DNA of 64,000 nt from Persicaria tinctoria (Eukaryota; Streptophyta; Magnoliopsida; Caryophyllales; Polygonaceae): the NCBI GenBank assembly GCA_037127255.1, contig JBANSL010000006.1:87530107-87594106 (forward strand), in the 5' to 3' direction. The notes under the pieces are model-generated. The model made no database searches and was not told where the DNA came from. It worked only from the letters and a program-made list of their open reading frames with translations. The position numbers and the translations under genes were made by a program. Each line of letters opens with the position of its first letter. Within the stretch, counting starts at the first letter, position 1. Shown in pieces: positions 24,276 to 35,852 of the stretch.

Positions 24276-27200
24276 TCATCCACCTCTAAAAACAAGTCTC
24301 GTCCTCGAGACTAAAATCATTTTAAAATAGGGGATGAAGTTTGAAATTGGTTAGTCCAAGGATCATGTCATTGACCCCGTAAGTATCTCATAAGTGCCCT
24401 TATGAGATCCTCACAGTACCGTTGCCGTGATCATAATATCCCCAATAGACCGTAGCAAGAATGTGATATGGGCCCCTACCACATCCTTACTCCGACTCCT
24501 CGGTCATATCATAACTCAAAACATCACAACGTCCTCTTTAAAACACCGTTCAAAACTTCAAGTTCGGCATTAGTCAAAAACATTTCTAACCCCTACATTC
24601 ATCCTATCATCCACCTCTAAAGGCTAATCCCATATTCCCTTCCTAGGTTCCAAGTCAGAATCAAAGTTCAACAGTTCAGTTTCTATCATTTCCATCATCA
24701 AGCATCATGTATATACATCGAATAACAATATCATCTCACGTCTAATAACATAACATAATCAGCTCAAGAATAGCCACATAGCATATCTAGCATCGTATAA
24801 TATATGGTAGAATTTATCACATCATCTCACGGAAGTTACACACCATATCAATCATATAAGCACGTCATATCAATCAGATAAGTACATCATACTCATTCTA
24901 ACTACCAAGCATCATCGCATTAGAGGTAAACAACTCCTTTCGTACAATAGCATTCCATCGAGTTTAGGGATAACTATGTTAGTACTACAATTCCCTATTG
25001 TCAACGACAACACATCAGAATATCAACATCGTCTATAGCATAGAATCCGCACAACATTCGTCCCCAAGTAAAGTATACACTAGATCACTATCTTAGGAGA
25101 ATCTGCCTTGCACTACCAATCATGACGAGACACGACCACTACTCACCTTCCCTTGCACTAAGATCAACTTCACCGAGGTCTACCAACTCAATCCACTACC
25201 AGTTCTAGGCACCATTGCATCCTGCTCACATACAACCTTTCTAGCCTCATAACTATTCGTAACCAAGGCCGAATACCCAAACCAACTACTAGGTATCCCA
25301 ACTCCTATTCCATCAATCCATCTAAGGTCAATCCATTTCGACATCCCGATCTCAAGTCTTACCTTCCACTCCACCATCTAAACTATTTCTCGAAGTTCCC
25401 AATCACACGGTTTTCGATCCTAATCCGACAAGCTTAACAACTCGACCAACTACGTACCAAGACTCCTTATCAAGCGCACCCTCCTCCTTGGGGTCCTCTA
25501 ATGGTCCCATCTTCGCCTTCTCAGAGAGATCCCAAGTCCCTAACTTAACCTCTCTCACGATCGATCTAGACGCTTCTTAACAATCTCGCTTACTCTTCCT
25601 GGGCTATCAAGACTCCGCCCGACCATCATCTCCTAAAGAGACATCTCGAATCACCTTGCTAACCTGATCATATTTCCCATTCCGCTAACCACTCTCACTA
25701 ACCATCCACCTCTAAGGACCCAACTCATGCTGACCATCTCACACCTAACACTCCCGTCCAATTCTAACGCAGAACCCAACTAGTGGTACTCCCAACCATG
25801 AATCACCATGACCCTCAAGCCAACCCCCACTCTAGATCATCTTCCCAGCATACTCTACTTGGACTAGTTCCCTCAACTCCGCATGTTTCCCCAAATTACC
25901 TCAAATCACGCTTCCTCAAACTTTGAAATCTCTACCGCTTAAACCCTAATATACCGATTATCATTTTCACCGAATTCGTATGACATGCTCGTCCGAATTT
26001 CCTAAGCACCGTAACTTCACCAACCTTCAAAAATCTCTTATCCTCTAGCGTCCTCAATACCTTCTGCTTTGCTGGTTCCCAAATCCATGCTCATAATCTC
26101 CCTATCTCAACCTTAAGCCCACAGTCTTACTAGGAATGTCAACTACATCCTTGCCTAGCTACTAGCCTTTCCTCGAAGATTTATCTCACATCCTCAATTA
26201 CCTCAATGTCCAAAATGACATCCACTCATAAATCCCAATTAATTTCCTATGCCAAAATCCTCCAACAACGCATCTAGAGTTCCTTCACTCATAAATTCCC
26301 CAAGCATTACCAATCCTATCTGTACAACCCTCAAATACCCATCACACGAACGACCCTAATATGAACAGTCTAATATCCCCGATCGATAATTTCCCAAGCG
26401 ACCTCATACTACTCTTCCTTGCCAATTCCTCAACCTCACCCCTTATCGAAATCTCTCCCACTCACAGCACACATCACCTAGTCCCAAATTCTACGATTCC
26501 TCAGACGTTCCTTAATCGATCATCCTTGACATCGCCCACGATCCGCTCATAGACTATCTAGACACCTTCCTTAGTACACCAATCCGTCTCACAACACCTC
26601 CCTTAAAGAATCCCCGGATCAACTCCTAGCTCGCCCATCCACCTCTAGAACTATCCTAACTACCTCTACCCAGACCCGATCTCAAGATCACCCTAAAGAA
26701 GCTAGTCTAGACCTCATCCAACCACTATCTTGTACTACCCGGACACACTACCTGCCTAGACTACCACTTCTCACTAGGACATTTCCCCCGAAGTCTCGCC
26801 ATACTACCCCACTCCTCAACTAAGACCTGCTTGGAGCTCAACTATACTCACTGACCACTGTCTCCGACCAGTCTCAACTCACTCGGCTCTACATAAGTCA
26901 ATTCATCCATCCTGCACACCCTCTCGCTCATCTCATGACCAAGAACAAAGACTTCAATCCCTCTGCCACTTTCCGACCTAGCTTACCGAAGAATCTCCCG
27001 ACTCAAGCTCGAGAATAAAGCACTCCCACACATATAACCCATAACCTACTCATCCGCAAGTCAGTATACCAAGCACCAAGGCACATCATCATAGAAACAA
27101 GTAAGTCAGGCAATCATTGCTACCAATTCAGCACATCCGTCATCACACATTCAATTATGTCAGTTCTAGGCCTATCACACAACATCAATTCCGATTAGTA

Positions 27201-29387
27201 TAGAAGTATCCACAATTGGAATTATGAATGCTCTTCCTCGTGTCGGCTGGAATGAATCTGTTAACGATTGTCATTTTTGAATCATATTCGTCCTTTTTTC
27301 CATTGGTGACGTTGTTCCTGGGGCCTAAGGGGTCATGGACCTATCACACTTCCGTTGCGTCGCTCAGGTGCCACTTGGTCGTCGGCCCATTCTTGCATAT
27401 GGGCACTCATCGAAGGATCGCAAGGGTTAGAAGTTACGGAGATAGGGGAGAGACAAGGGCGGACAACACAATTCCTTAAGAGTTCAGGCATGGACCATGA
27501 CTAGGGATGACGAGACCAAGGATAAGATCCCAACCCGAGAGTTACAACGATGCCCTTATAATTATGGCACGCAAACACATAAAAATCAAGAGATATCATC
27601 ACATTATTTCACACTAGTATGCACCTATCTCAAGGACCATCGATTTACGCATTCATAACATGTTTTTATAATCATCTTTATATGTGTGCAGAACAAGCTA
27701 GCAACTTATCATTTCATTCACCAATCATGCTTGACAGACTAAGAACATGTATGCACAGACTGACATGGGACATATATGGCCCAAGTTATGCAAGATCTAG
27801 CAAATATCACAGGATATCATATGCACGACTTATCACTCATTTAGATACACAATTAAGCAAGTCATAATATTACGGAACGCATGCTAAGATATACCCTAAA
27901 AATCCTGCTAAGGGTATGGTCAGTTCATGCAGGGTTGTTATAGCAACTATCTCATCACATACATCCATATTCGCATAGTAAGACTAGGACGTCACACAAT
28001 CATACGAGGGCCTATAACTGGGAGATATATGTCTTACATGATACTAGAAATACTCATTAAACATGTACACAACCAATGAGGTCCAATTAGGTTAATCTGG
28101 CATTCTAAGTCATCCAATTCGCGTTTTAAACATGCAACGAGAGTTGAACACACTATCATGGACCTAGTTCATAGGGAGACAATAATCATGTGAATTCAAT
28201 ACATAAGACACATACATCAACTCATAAGTGCAACCATGCAATGTACCGGGAAAGTCGTGCTGAATTATACCAATATAACATGTCATTAAATCACAAAGAG
28301 GCTATCATTATAACTTGACAGAATTCTCTAAGGACAATCACCGACTCACCACCCCGTTTCCCCGTGGGACGCTATTATGACTTGCTGGGTAGGAAACAAG
28401 GACATTCACGCCGTTTCCGAGAGATGAGGGTAGAACTCGTGTTTAGACTCTTGTCACAAGAAGACATGGTTGACCATTACGAGGATCGAAGGGGATGACT
28501 CCATAAAATAACTCACTTCTATCTCGAAATGATTTAAATCCTCACTCCCACTAACATACTCAGGTAACCCTCACATCTGACACGATTTCCGAAGGTATTT
28601 AGTTGACCGACCCAAATTTCCCGTGAAAGACCCCAATCACAGATACGAGACTCGATGGAGGCATCGATGGTGGGATACGAAACAAGACTCTAAACAGGGG
28701 AGCGGATCCTTCTCGACCTTTGCTAACATGCCTAGATGTTTTGGTGGGGCGGATGACAGAGTCAAAACCATCAGGAAGTTTGAATTATGAAAGGGGTATT
28801 TCGACAAAACATGAATTCTGATTACATAAGAACAAGGTTTTCTCCCACTATCCCGTTTGCACAGTTATTCAACACATGATTCAAGTCAAGGCATACTGAT
28901 TAGTTCTTTATCCTAAGCACAATAGAGCACTCATCACGGAAGCAATCAACAATATTAACATGATCCTCTTCGAGGAGGTTCGCCCTCGAGCTCAATTGCA
29001 TATATGTACATATATAAACGTAAGCATAGAGATGATCTATGTCGTCCTTCGAGGGACGACTGACCGAAGGGGCAAAACCTCACGGCCTCCTAACTCAACA
29101 CTCCAACCTCCGTGGTGTTCCTTGGAGTCTTCTAGGCCCATCTGTAAATAAAAGCTAGTATTTTGCCTACTGTTCCCCGAATTCTACATCCATAAGGGAT
29201 GTCTACCGCTTGGGTCTCTACCCACGAGATTATTTCCCCTTTATTCATTTTAGGTTTTAAGTCCAATTAAATTCATTTTGCCCTTTTAAAAATATTTTCC
29301 AAAACCATTTTAAAACATTGGGCGATTTTCAAAACCTCTTCAACCTATTGTACTCGGATTGCGAAACCTCAGCTCTGATACCACCTT
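24276..29387 (-). other. Internal region of the 11.2-kb element, no intact ORF
   Basis: Next to the 3' LTR the minus strand reads a purine-rich tract (tagaggtggatga, 24276-24288). Just upstream a frame remnant encodes SRTRLVFRGG and a stop, similar to the C-terminal end often found before the 3' LTR in chromovirus-type gypsy elements; this suggests descent from a coding ancestor. The remaining ~5 kb is C/T-rich on the plus strand in its left half and AT-rich with 'catatca/cacat' words in its right half. I recognise no gag or pol domain. Confidence 0.7.
29372..29383 (-). promoter_or_regulatory. Primer-binding site, initiator tRNA-Met type
   Basis: On the minus strand TGGTATCAGAGC lies four bases inside the 5' LTR end (CA-AAGG-TGGTATCAGAGC). 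This is the standard complement of the 3' end of plant initiator tRNA-Met used to prime minus-strand DNA synthesis. It fixes the element's orientation. Confidence 0.93.
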
Positions 29388-32300
29388 TGTAACGGCCCAG
29401 GATTATGATTCCCGAGTTACGTTTCGAGGGATGAAACCCCTCGTTGGGATCTTGCGCCCCGAGTACAGGTTGAAGGTTTGAAATCGAAGATGTGTAGTTT
29501 AAAGTGGGATTTCGAACCCAAATCCGGAAGGTCCGTTGGAGACCCCGGGGTAAACCCCTGTACCTGCCCTAAGTCTACAACGCGGGAAATCCTTTATCAT
29601 GCAAAGGGCATAAGTTCTGAAAGTGATACAACCAGTGCCACGGCAGAGCCGGGTCAAAACAGAGTATAATTAGGGAAAAATCCCAAACGCGTGAATCTGG
29701 TGAAGTCAGGTTTCAACCACTCACTCTCCGCCATATGAATAGACCTCGTCATAACAACACAAAATCAAGCAGTATATCGGGTACCTCGGGTACCTGAAAC
29801 TATACCACCAAGTCAGGCCAAGAGTCCGCCCGCGGGTCCTCTGACCGCGCTGAGGACATATAATACGCCTATACCTAGAATAAAGATGCCTTCATGCAGT
29901 ACTGGAATATTAACCACACTATCATGTTCCTAACTCATATGTGCGGAATATTAAGTAAGGCCTTAACAAAGAATACCAAGTGGTATATCCCTCTTCTACC
30001 ACCACCCCTCTTCCAGACAAGGTGGAGACTGGCCAGTTCGATGCTATAATCATATCAAATCTCATCATCATATCATATCTCATCATCATATCATATCTCA
30101 TGCCCATCTCGTATCTCGTGATATATATAAATGACTCGAGGAGGACAACACCCGATGAAGCTGGGTTGCCCTATGACCCTAGCAAGGACTCTAGGACACA
30201 CAGATAACAGTCGTTCTGTATTCAAACGCATACAGAATAAGGATGCTCATTCGTAAATGCAAATCCTAAGCATGATACTACATGACATGCTCTTATGCAT
30301 ATGCAACACCTACATACTATATGACACATCAGGCAGGAGGTACTGGTTACTGAGTAAGCCCCGGAGGTACTTACCTGGCCAGCAGATCAACAAAAGAAGA
30401 ATCCAGCACACAGTAGTCACGATCACAGAGTATCACCTAAGTACAAAGTGGGATATACATAAGTGTACGTCTAACAATTAAACACGCAAGCACATATCAA
30501 TCAATGGGAGAAGTAACACATCGTAAATCCCATTGTAACATAAGTTCCATAAGGTCACATCGTTCTCCATAAACATCTTACCAATTCAGCATGTTCATAC
30601 TCATTATATCCGCACATACTCCAACAGTTCATCAATATCATAAGTTATAATTTGTGTGATATAAAATCCTACTACCTCGCCATAACTATCCAACATTTAA
30701 TCTCTTATAATAATCACCGAAAGTTATGCTATTAGTCACACATATCAGAACACCATGCTAGTCAGCCACAAAACAAGTCAGACTCTCAAGTTTAGATCCA
30801 AATCTGTTTCAAATCCGAGTTAGAGTCCCGACCCTTAAAAACACTCGCTAAATTCCTTTTCAATTTATTATCTTAAACCACTTTCCAACTTTAAAATTCT
30901 TTTCCAAATTCCCTTTTTAAATCTTCAAGTCTAAATAATATATATGATATTTTAAATACCATTTATTAAACTCCTTTATAAAATATTTCTAGATCTCCCT
31001 AAATCCAAACCATTTTTATTTAATATACCAACCCTTATAATTTTCCCAAAATCATATTTTTAACTCTTAAAACCTCCAATAATATTATATATATATAATA
31101 CTTTTAATTCCGCTAATTAGTTAAATAAATAAACGGATAACCAAAACCAAATCAAACTTATTTAAATCCAATCGAACCGAACCGAACCCGTAACATAATC
31201 CCAACCCGGTTTAACAATTAAACCAAATAAATTATTAGAAGGTGGGCCCCATGGTGATGACTGGAGAGGCCCACGCCTTCTTCTTCCCGTGTTCAAATGG
31301 AGAAGCTCCCGCCGGAGCTCGCGACCCACTCAGCGCCGCCGTTTGGCTCGCCCGCAGCGCTCCTCAGCTCCGCCCAGCTAGTCCGGCCAGCTCCCCTGGC
31401 TCTGCTTCGCTGCTCCAGGCTCTCGCTCCCGGCGTCCCTCGCAGCCAGCTCGCGGTCCCGCGCTCGCTCTCGCAGCTCAAGCTCGCCTCGCCGCCCTCGA
31501 GCTCGCCGGAGCTCTCGGGCTCGCCTCTCCTCTCCTACCCACCCCCGACTCTCTCTCTCTCTCTCGACCACTCGAGGACAAGAATGAACCTAAATGAAAC
31601 AAGGAAAGGAGGAAGGTTCAAAAGCTCACCGAGGGAGTTCGCGACTTCGGAGCTCTCGATCGTAGTTCTGGGCGTCGTCGGAGGCTCGCGATGGCTCGTC
31701 GGACCTGCGTCGGACATGGGTGAGCATGTTGGTAGGGCTCGAGGGTGGTTTGACTCGGAAACGAAGGAGAACGGCTTACCGGAACGTTATATGCGCTCGA
31801 ACAGGGGAGGCGATGGTTCGGTGGCTCGTCGGCGGCGTTGTCGGCTTCTGGGCGGCTCCTGGGTGCTCTTGGACATCGAAGGGGGTGGCTTGACCTGCTG
31901 CTCGTCGAGGAAATGCAGAGGTGGAGGCTGGAGGTACCGATTCTGGGGTTGGGAAAACAGAGGCGCGGTGGAGGCAATGGCATCGATGAGGGGGCTGATG
32001 GGGGGGACGGGAGCAGGTGGTGAGTGGCGTGAAGATGGGAGCAGAGATGGTGAATGATGGGGAATGGGATGGATGGTGACGGTGAATGGTGAATGACGGT
32101 GTAAGGGCTGACCTTTTAAGAGGTATGGTGAGGGAGTTGGTGAGGTTAGAGTGTGGAAATGGGTAACATTTACCCGGAAGTAAATTCCAAATACGCGAAT
32201 TTTGAATCCCGAAATTAGTTTCTGAATGTTAGTTTTTCCGACTCTCGCTTTCTTGATCAATTAGATTTTTAAAATAGACAATTATATCGTCATCTGATAA

Positions 32301-32452
32301 TTATTTTCAATTTTCGAGGTAAAATGACGGAAATTATTTGTCAAATTTTATATTCCGGTTCGAATCCGCTAAACGAGCTTTTAATCCGATTTAAATTCAT
32401 TTTTAATTACCTTTTTCCGAAAAATTAGGATTTGAAAATCCGAGCCTTTACA
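29388..32452 (-). repeat. 5' LTR of the 11.2-kb element
   Basis: Same 3,065-bp length and near-identical sequence to the left LTR; for example 'atgtgtagtttaaag' here corresponds to 'atgtgtggtttaaag' there. The promoter should be here on the minus strand. An open frame of 271 codons on the plus strand (31242-32057) is antisense to the element and overlaps the GC-rich block; I treat it as spurious. Confidence 0.93.
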
Positions 32453-33204
32453 TTTATCCAATTTCAATTTGTAGCGGTAGCATCTTTAATCTAAAAAGGA
32501 TTCTAATCGATTCACATCAATTAGGTTAAGCAACTAGGATCAAATCAATTCATAGAATTTAGACTAAGTTCAAGCAAACATTAGAATCAAACAATTTGCG
32601 ACATTGTCGGGTTCACCCTAACCCTAGAACGGAAAATTTAGCTATACATAATATAGAAAGCAATTGAATAAATTAAAGACATGCTTAAAATAAAATGCAA
32701 ACCAGAAATCTCCGTCTTCAATCCAAAGTGTAATACCGAAAACAAAGGAAACAAAACTAACTAAAACCTAAAACTCCATCGGCCGAAGCCTTGCGGCGGC
32801 TCCAAAGTCCGAAAAGAGACCCCCCTCGTTCTTTCACATACGAGAGTATATATGTGAATAATAATGAAATTAGATTTTTAACCCACGAAATTAAATAATT
32901 AAAATCTAACCAATACCCAATTATAAAGTTAATTCCATCAAATAACCCCCAAATTTAGAAACTTCAGTCATTGCCAATTTAGCTCCTCAAGTCCAATCCA
33001 ATATCCTCGCCGCTCCATATTAAAGCTTGAATTTCCACAATATCGCTTTCAAAGTGCCTGAAATCAATAAAAAGTAGGTGTAGGCTCCAAAAATGCAAAA
33101 TAAAATAAATAAAGTATAAAATATGACAAATATGCATGAAAATGCTCTAAACTAATATGCAAATGCAATCCTAAAATATGACTAAATTAAATGTCATCAG
33201 CCTT

Positions 33205-34680
33205 ATATATATAATCTTCATTTAAAAAAAATATTGATTGTGAAAAAGCTTGCCTTAATGAAAGAAAATAACATGACAAGTGATGCTATTAACATGACAT
33301 GTTATACTATTTAACATGACAGGTAATGCGAATCGAGCCTCTTCTCCTTAATGAATGAAAATAACATGACATGTAATGGTATTAACATGGCAGTTTATAT
33401 CCTTTAACATAAAGAAAAAGGCTTTTGTTGGGCAACAACAACCTTCCTCTTCCTACATTTCAAGTGTGGGATAAGCCAAACGACTGGTGGAACTCACTCT
33501 ACTGGAATGACTGTGAAACTAAAGTGGCCTTCCAAGAACTTTATTAATTTCAACAATAAGAAGACATGCTAATCCAAGCAAAGAAACATGCTAATCCAAG
33601 CAAAGAAACTAAAGTGGCCTTCATTTGACGTTTTATTAATAATGAACTCACTTCTGCGTTGCGAGTCCCTCAAGCAAAGAAACATGCTAATCCAAGCACT
33701 TATGCCACTAAATTATGTGATAGCAGCACCAAAAATAACCCATAACCCATACTGAATTTACATGTCACTCATATCGGATTTACATGACATATAATGTGTT
33801 TTACTTGACATATGAATTGTTTTTACTTGACACATGAATTTGGTGATGTAGCAAGCTTGACTTGTTCTAAACATAAGTTGATAGTCGGTGTTGATTAATG
33901 AATAATAAGCCTACGTGGGAATTGAACCCACATCATTGTGTATGATCACAATGCTCTCCCATTGAGCTAATAGGCTACATGGGAAGAATATTTATGTCAA
34001 ATAAACTTGATATTTGAGGGTCTATGCATTTACCTTGGCCATTATCATTTGCTCTGCACACAAAACACACTAGTGCATAATACACAACCCTAAAATGAAT
34101 CAAGTCAGCAACATACCTATATTAAAGGTTTCTTCATTCATTTAGATCTCCCACTTCTCATGAGAGAACAAATAGCACACAGGAAAGCCAAATTTACAAC
34201 GGTGGGAGATCGATAGCCTTGCTGATATATTCAGCAACATGCCCTCCTTCTAGAATAACCAAGCGCTCAACTCATGGAGGGAGTATTGTCTGGGGACATG
34301 GAAGAAGACGATGATACACAATTCCACAAGTAACAAATCCTAATTCATGTGAACGCTGCATTCATGGAGTACTCCATATGAGGTATTGTTTCAGAATCTC
34401 CTACTCCTGACATTGACCTTTCTCCAACCAATCCCAACTCATCATCATCATCTTCCTCTTTACTGACTCCTACCCTTGACATTACCCCCTGCCCCACTAC
34501 AAAATCCCACGGACAAACTCAACCCTCTATTTGGCAACATCACTTACTACATGACACCTACACCAATCAACATGTCACCTGTTTATTCAGACATGACAGA
34601 CAGCAAACCCCAACCCTAACCGAATGGGAAATTTCAAACCAAACCATTTCAATTCCGAAATTCGAAATTTCAGTCTCTAG
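33205..34680. other. Right interior of MULE 2: ACATGACA words and short repeats
   Basis: Contains many 'acatgacatgt/tttacttgaca' words (33270-33420, 33755-33840, 34550-34610) shared with Pack-MULE 1, and three copies of 'catgctaatccaagca' (33566, 33588, 33681; the first two in tandem, 22-bp period). No coding sequence is recognised. The tRNA-like sequence at 33908 lies within it. Confidence 0.55.
33908..33976 (-). tRNA. tRNA-like sequence (probable pseudo-tRNA)
   Basis: Read on the minus strand, 69 nt fold as a cloverleaf. The acceptor stem AGCCTAT/GTAGGCT has 7 pairs including one G-T; the D arm is GCTC-AATGGGA-GAGC; the T arm is GTGGG-TTCAATT-CCCAC, perfect. Box B GGTTCAATTCC is canonical and a box A-like TAGCTCAATGGG is present. 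The anticodon arm (TTGTG-ATCATA-CACAA) has a 6-nt loop, so no anticodon can be read with confidence. This argues for a decayed or tRNA-derived sequence rather than a working tRNA. It sits inside MULE 2; it could be the head of a SINE, but no tail was seen. Confidence 0.5.
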
Positions 34681-34689
34681 CCCTAAACT

Positions 34690-35200
34690 AAAAATTCCAA
34701 TTCAAAGGCTTGAAAGATAGAGCAGAGAAGAAGGGTGAAGGATTGTACCTGGTAGCGCAGAATGTAAGCCAATTGTGGAGATTATCCTCGACGAGGCTCG
34801 AAATCGCCTGAAGAAAGAGAGAGTGGAAGTACTCGCCGCCTGCGCCTCCAAGCCACGGATCTCCGACGATAATAGCCAACAACAGAAGGAACTAACCCCG
34901 TTGCCTTCAATCAACTACAGAGATCGAAGGAGATTCCTCCGCCTGCGCCTCGCCTCTAGCAATCCACCGTCGAGGGAGATGCTTCCGCCTGCGCCTTCCC
35001 TCGATCCCCCTCCTTCTCCCTCCTTTCTCGCCCGCCTCCGATCCCCTTCTAGTCGTCTGCGCCTCGCCTCGAGGGAGATGCCTCCGCCTGCCCCCGTCTC
35101 CGATCCCCTTCCTTCTCTCTTCCCTTCTCTCCTTTGCAACGGGCTACCGGGTACACAGGTTACCAAATATCCGGTTTGACCTAATTTAAAACCGGGTTGT
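34690..35200. pseudogene. GC-rich captured gene-like segment at the right end of MULE 2
   Basis: The right ~500 bp of MULE 2 is GC- and CT-rich with imperfect repeats of 'gagggagatgcntccgcctg' (34972, 35075) and 'cgcctcgcct'. Open frames exist on both strands (for example plus 34775-35179 and minus 34915-35253) but are low-complexity and have no recognisable domain. A captured 5' leader or first exon is likely; the protein and even the strand are undecided. Confidence 0.35.
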
Positions 35201-35260
35201 GTTAATCTTGCAACACTTTTCATTTTTTGGGTTAGTATGTGCAATTCTCTCATATTTTTA

Positions 35261-35502
35261 TTATGATCAATCTATTTTAACTTTATAATTAATATTATAG
35301 GCAGTTTATATATGGTTTTTACAAATAAATATTTTAAATAATCAATTTCAACCTTTTTTAACTTAATAAAATAAATTATGAACAATAGCTTAGAATAATA
35401 TTTTTATTATTATCAATCCATTTTAACTTTATAGCTTATATTATAGGCAGTTTATATATGGTTTTCACATATAAATATTTTAAATAATCAATTTCAACCT
35501 TT
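35261..35502. repeat. Tandem duplication at the MULE 2 target
   Basis: A unit starting 'gaacaatagcttagaataat' occurs complete at 35380-35502. A second copy is split by MULE 2: its first 27 bp lie at 19301-19327 and the remainder at 35261-35359 ('ctattttaactttataat', 'ggcagtttatatatgg', 'taaataatcaatttcaacct'). The locus was therefore already duplicated when the MULE inserted. Confidence 0.85.
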
Positions 35503-35507
35503 ATAAT

Positions 35508-35852
35508 TCAATAACACTCACTGGATTTGATGCCAACCTCTATGTTGGGACTATCATTCTCTCTTTTCAAACTCACCAGCTCTTGCGAGACCTGGCTATG
35601 ATCATGCATGGAGTATAGAGACAGCGCCTTCTGAGTATTCGTAGCGGGAATTGTTGGGGAGGAATTCCCACAACCATTAGAGTCCATGGTGTTGCAGAGG
35701 CGTTGTTGCTCATGATAAAGAACTTGAACCACAGTTTGAATAGGAAGGCAGTAATTTTGGGTAGCATGAGCACAAACCTCCCTAGATAACTTTTGGCAGT
35801 CCATAAAACTGCAGATTTTCTCCCTCTCCATCTCATTTGCATCTGGGTGGGC
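35508..35852 (-). pseudogene. NPH3-domain (BTB/POZ) gene fragment
   Basis: NPH3-family proteins are substrate adaptors of CUL3 ubiquitin ligases in phototropin and auxin-related signalling. The minus-strand block begins after an acceptor-like site (atttgcag) and encodes AHPDANEMEREKICSFMDC, then QKLSREVCAHATQN and LPIQTVVQVLYHEQQRL. This matches the family's conserved 'MDCQKLS..AC.HA.QN.RLP...VVQVL..EQ.RLR' C-terminal part of the NPH3 domain. It continues into a serine-rich tail and stops at 35508. The BTB domain and the rest of NPH3 are absent upstream, where unrelated sequence begins. It is either a broken last exon of a former host gene or a captured piece. Confidence 0.85.

Larger units (their letters stand above)
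21211..32452 (-). mobile_element. Complete non-autonomous LTR retrotransposon, 11.2 kb
   Basis: Two 3,065-bp LTRs (21211-24275 and 29388-32452) flank a 5.1-kb internal region. The 5-bp target duplication tttat is exact (21206-21210 and 32453-32457). The primer-binding site lies next to the right LTR on the minus strand, so the element reads right to left. By eye the LTRs differ at roughly 1-2% of positions, mostly transitions, indicating a recent insertion. The internal region has no frame above ~85 codons and none of the motifs I looked for (YVDD, protease DSGA-type, integrase HHCC), so it depends on a partner for its proteins. Long LTRs with a non-coding interior resemble LARD-type elements. 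It sits inside the solo LTR. Confidence 0.93.
20604..33199. mobile_element. Solo LTR (~1.35 kb net) split by a younger LTR retrotransposon
   Basis: The unit starts TGATATGGTCTAAACC and ends AATGTCATCA, flanked by the 5-bp duplication gcctt (20599-20603 and 33200-33204). Without the 21211-32452 element and its duplication it is about 1,349 bp. It has TG...CA ends, no internal domain, and sequence typical of gypsy LTRs (e.g. 'atatgcaaatgcaatcctaa' near the end). The single LTR with one target duplication fits unequal recombination between the two LTRs of a former full element. It shares no clear sequence with the other LTRs in the window. Confidence 0.8.
19328..35251. mobile_element. MULE 2, interrupted by nested LTR insertions
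   Basis: The left terminus is GGGCTATTTGCAAAACTAAC and the right terminus in reverse complement GAGAGAATTGCACATACTAA; they share 'TTGCA.A.ACTAACC'. The target duplication is the exact 9-mer atattttta (19319-19327 and 35252-35260), diagnostic of Mutator-like transposition. Without the LTR insertions (20604-33199 plus its 5-bp duplication) the element is about 3.3 kb. No MURA-type transposase is seen. It carries a captured plus-strand leader/exon (19489-19710), GC-rich gene-like sequence at its right end (34690-35200) and a tRNA-like sequence (33908-33976). Interior words resemble those of Pack-MULE 1, so the two belong to related families. Confidence 0.85.

Noticed and set aside
24276..29387. 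Hidden pol domains in the interior of the 11.2-kb element
   Set aside because: I looked on the minus strand for YVDD, D(S/L)GA and HHCC-type words and found none; only the SRTRLVFRGG terminal remnant is visible.
31242..32057. 271-codon plus-strand ORF in the right LTR
   Set aside because: It lies in a CpG-rich block of an LTR, is antisense to the element, is low-complexity, and the equivalent frame is broken in the left LTR (23063-23410).
34775..35253. 134- and 112-codon ORFs at the right end of MULE 2
   Set aside because: Low-complexity GC-rich repeats with no domain; recorded only as captured gene-like sequence.
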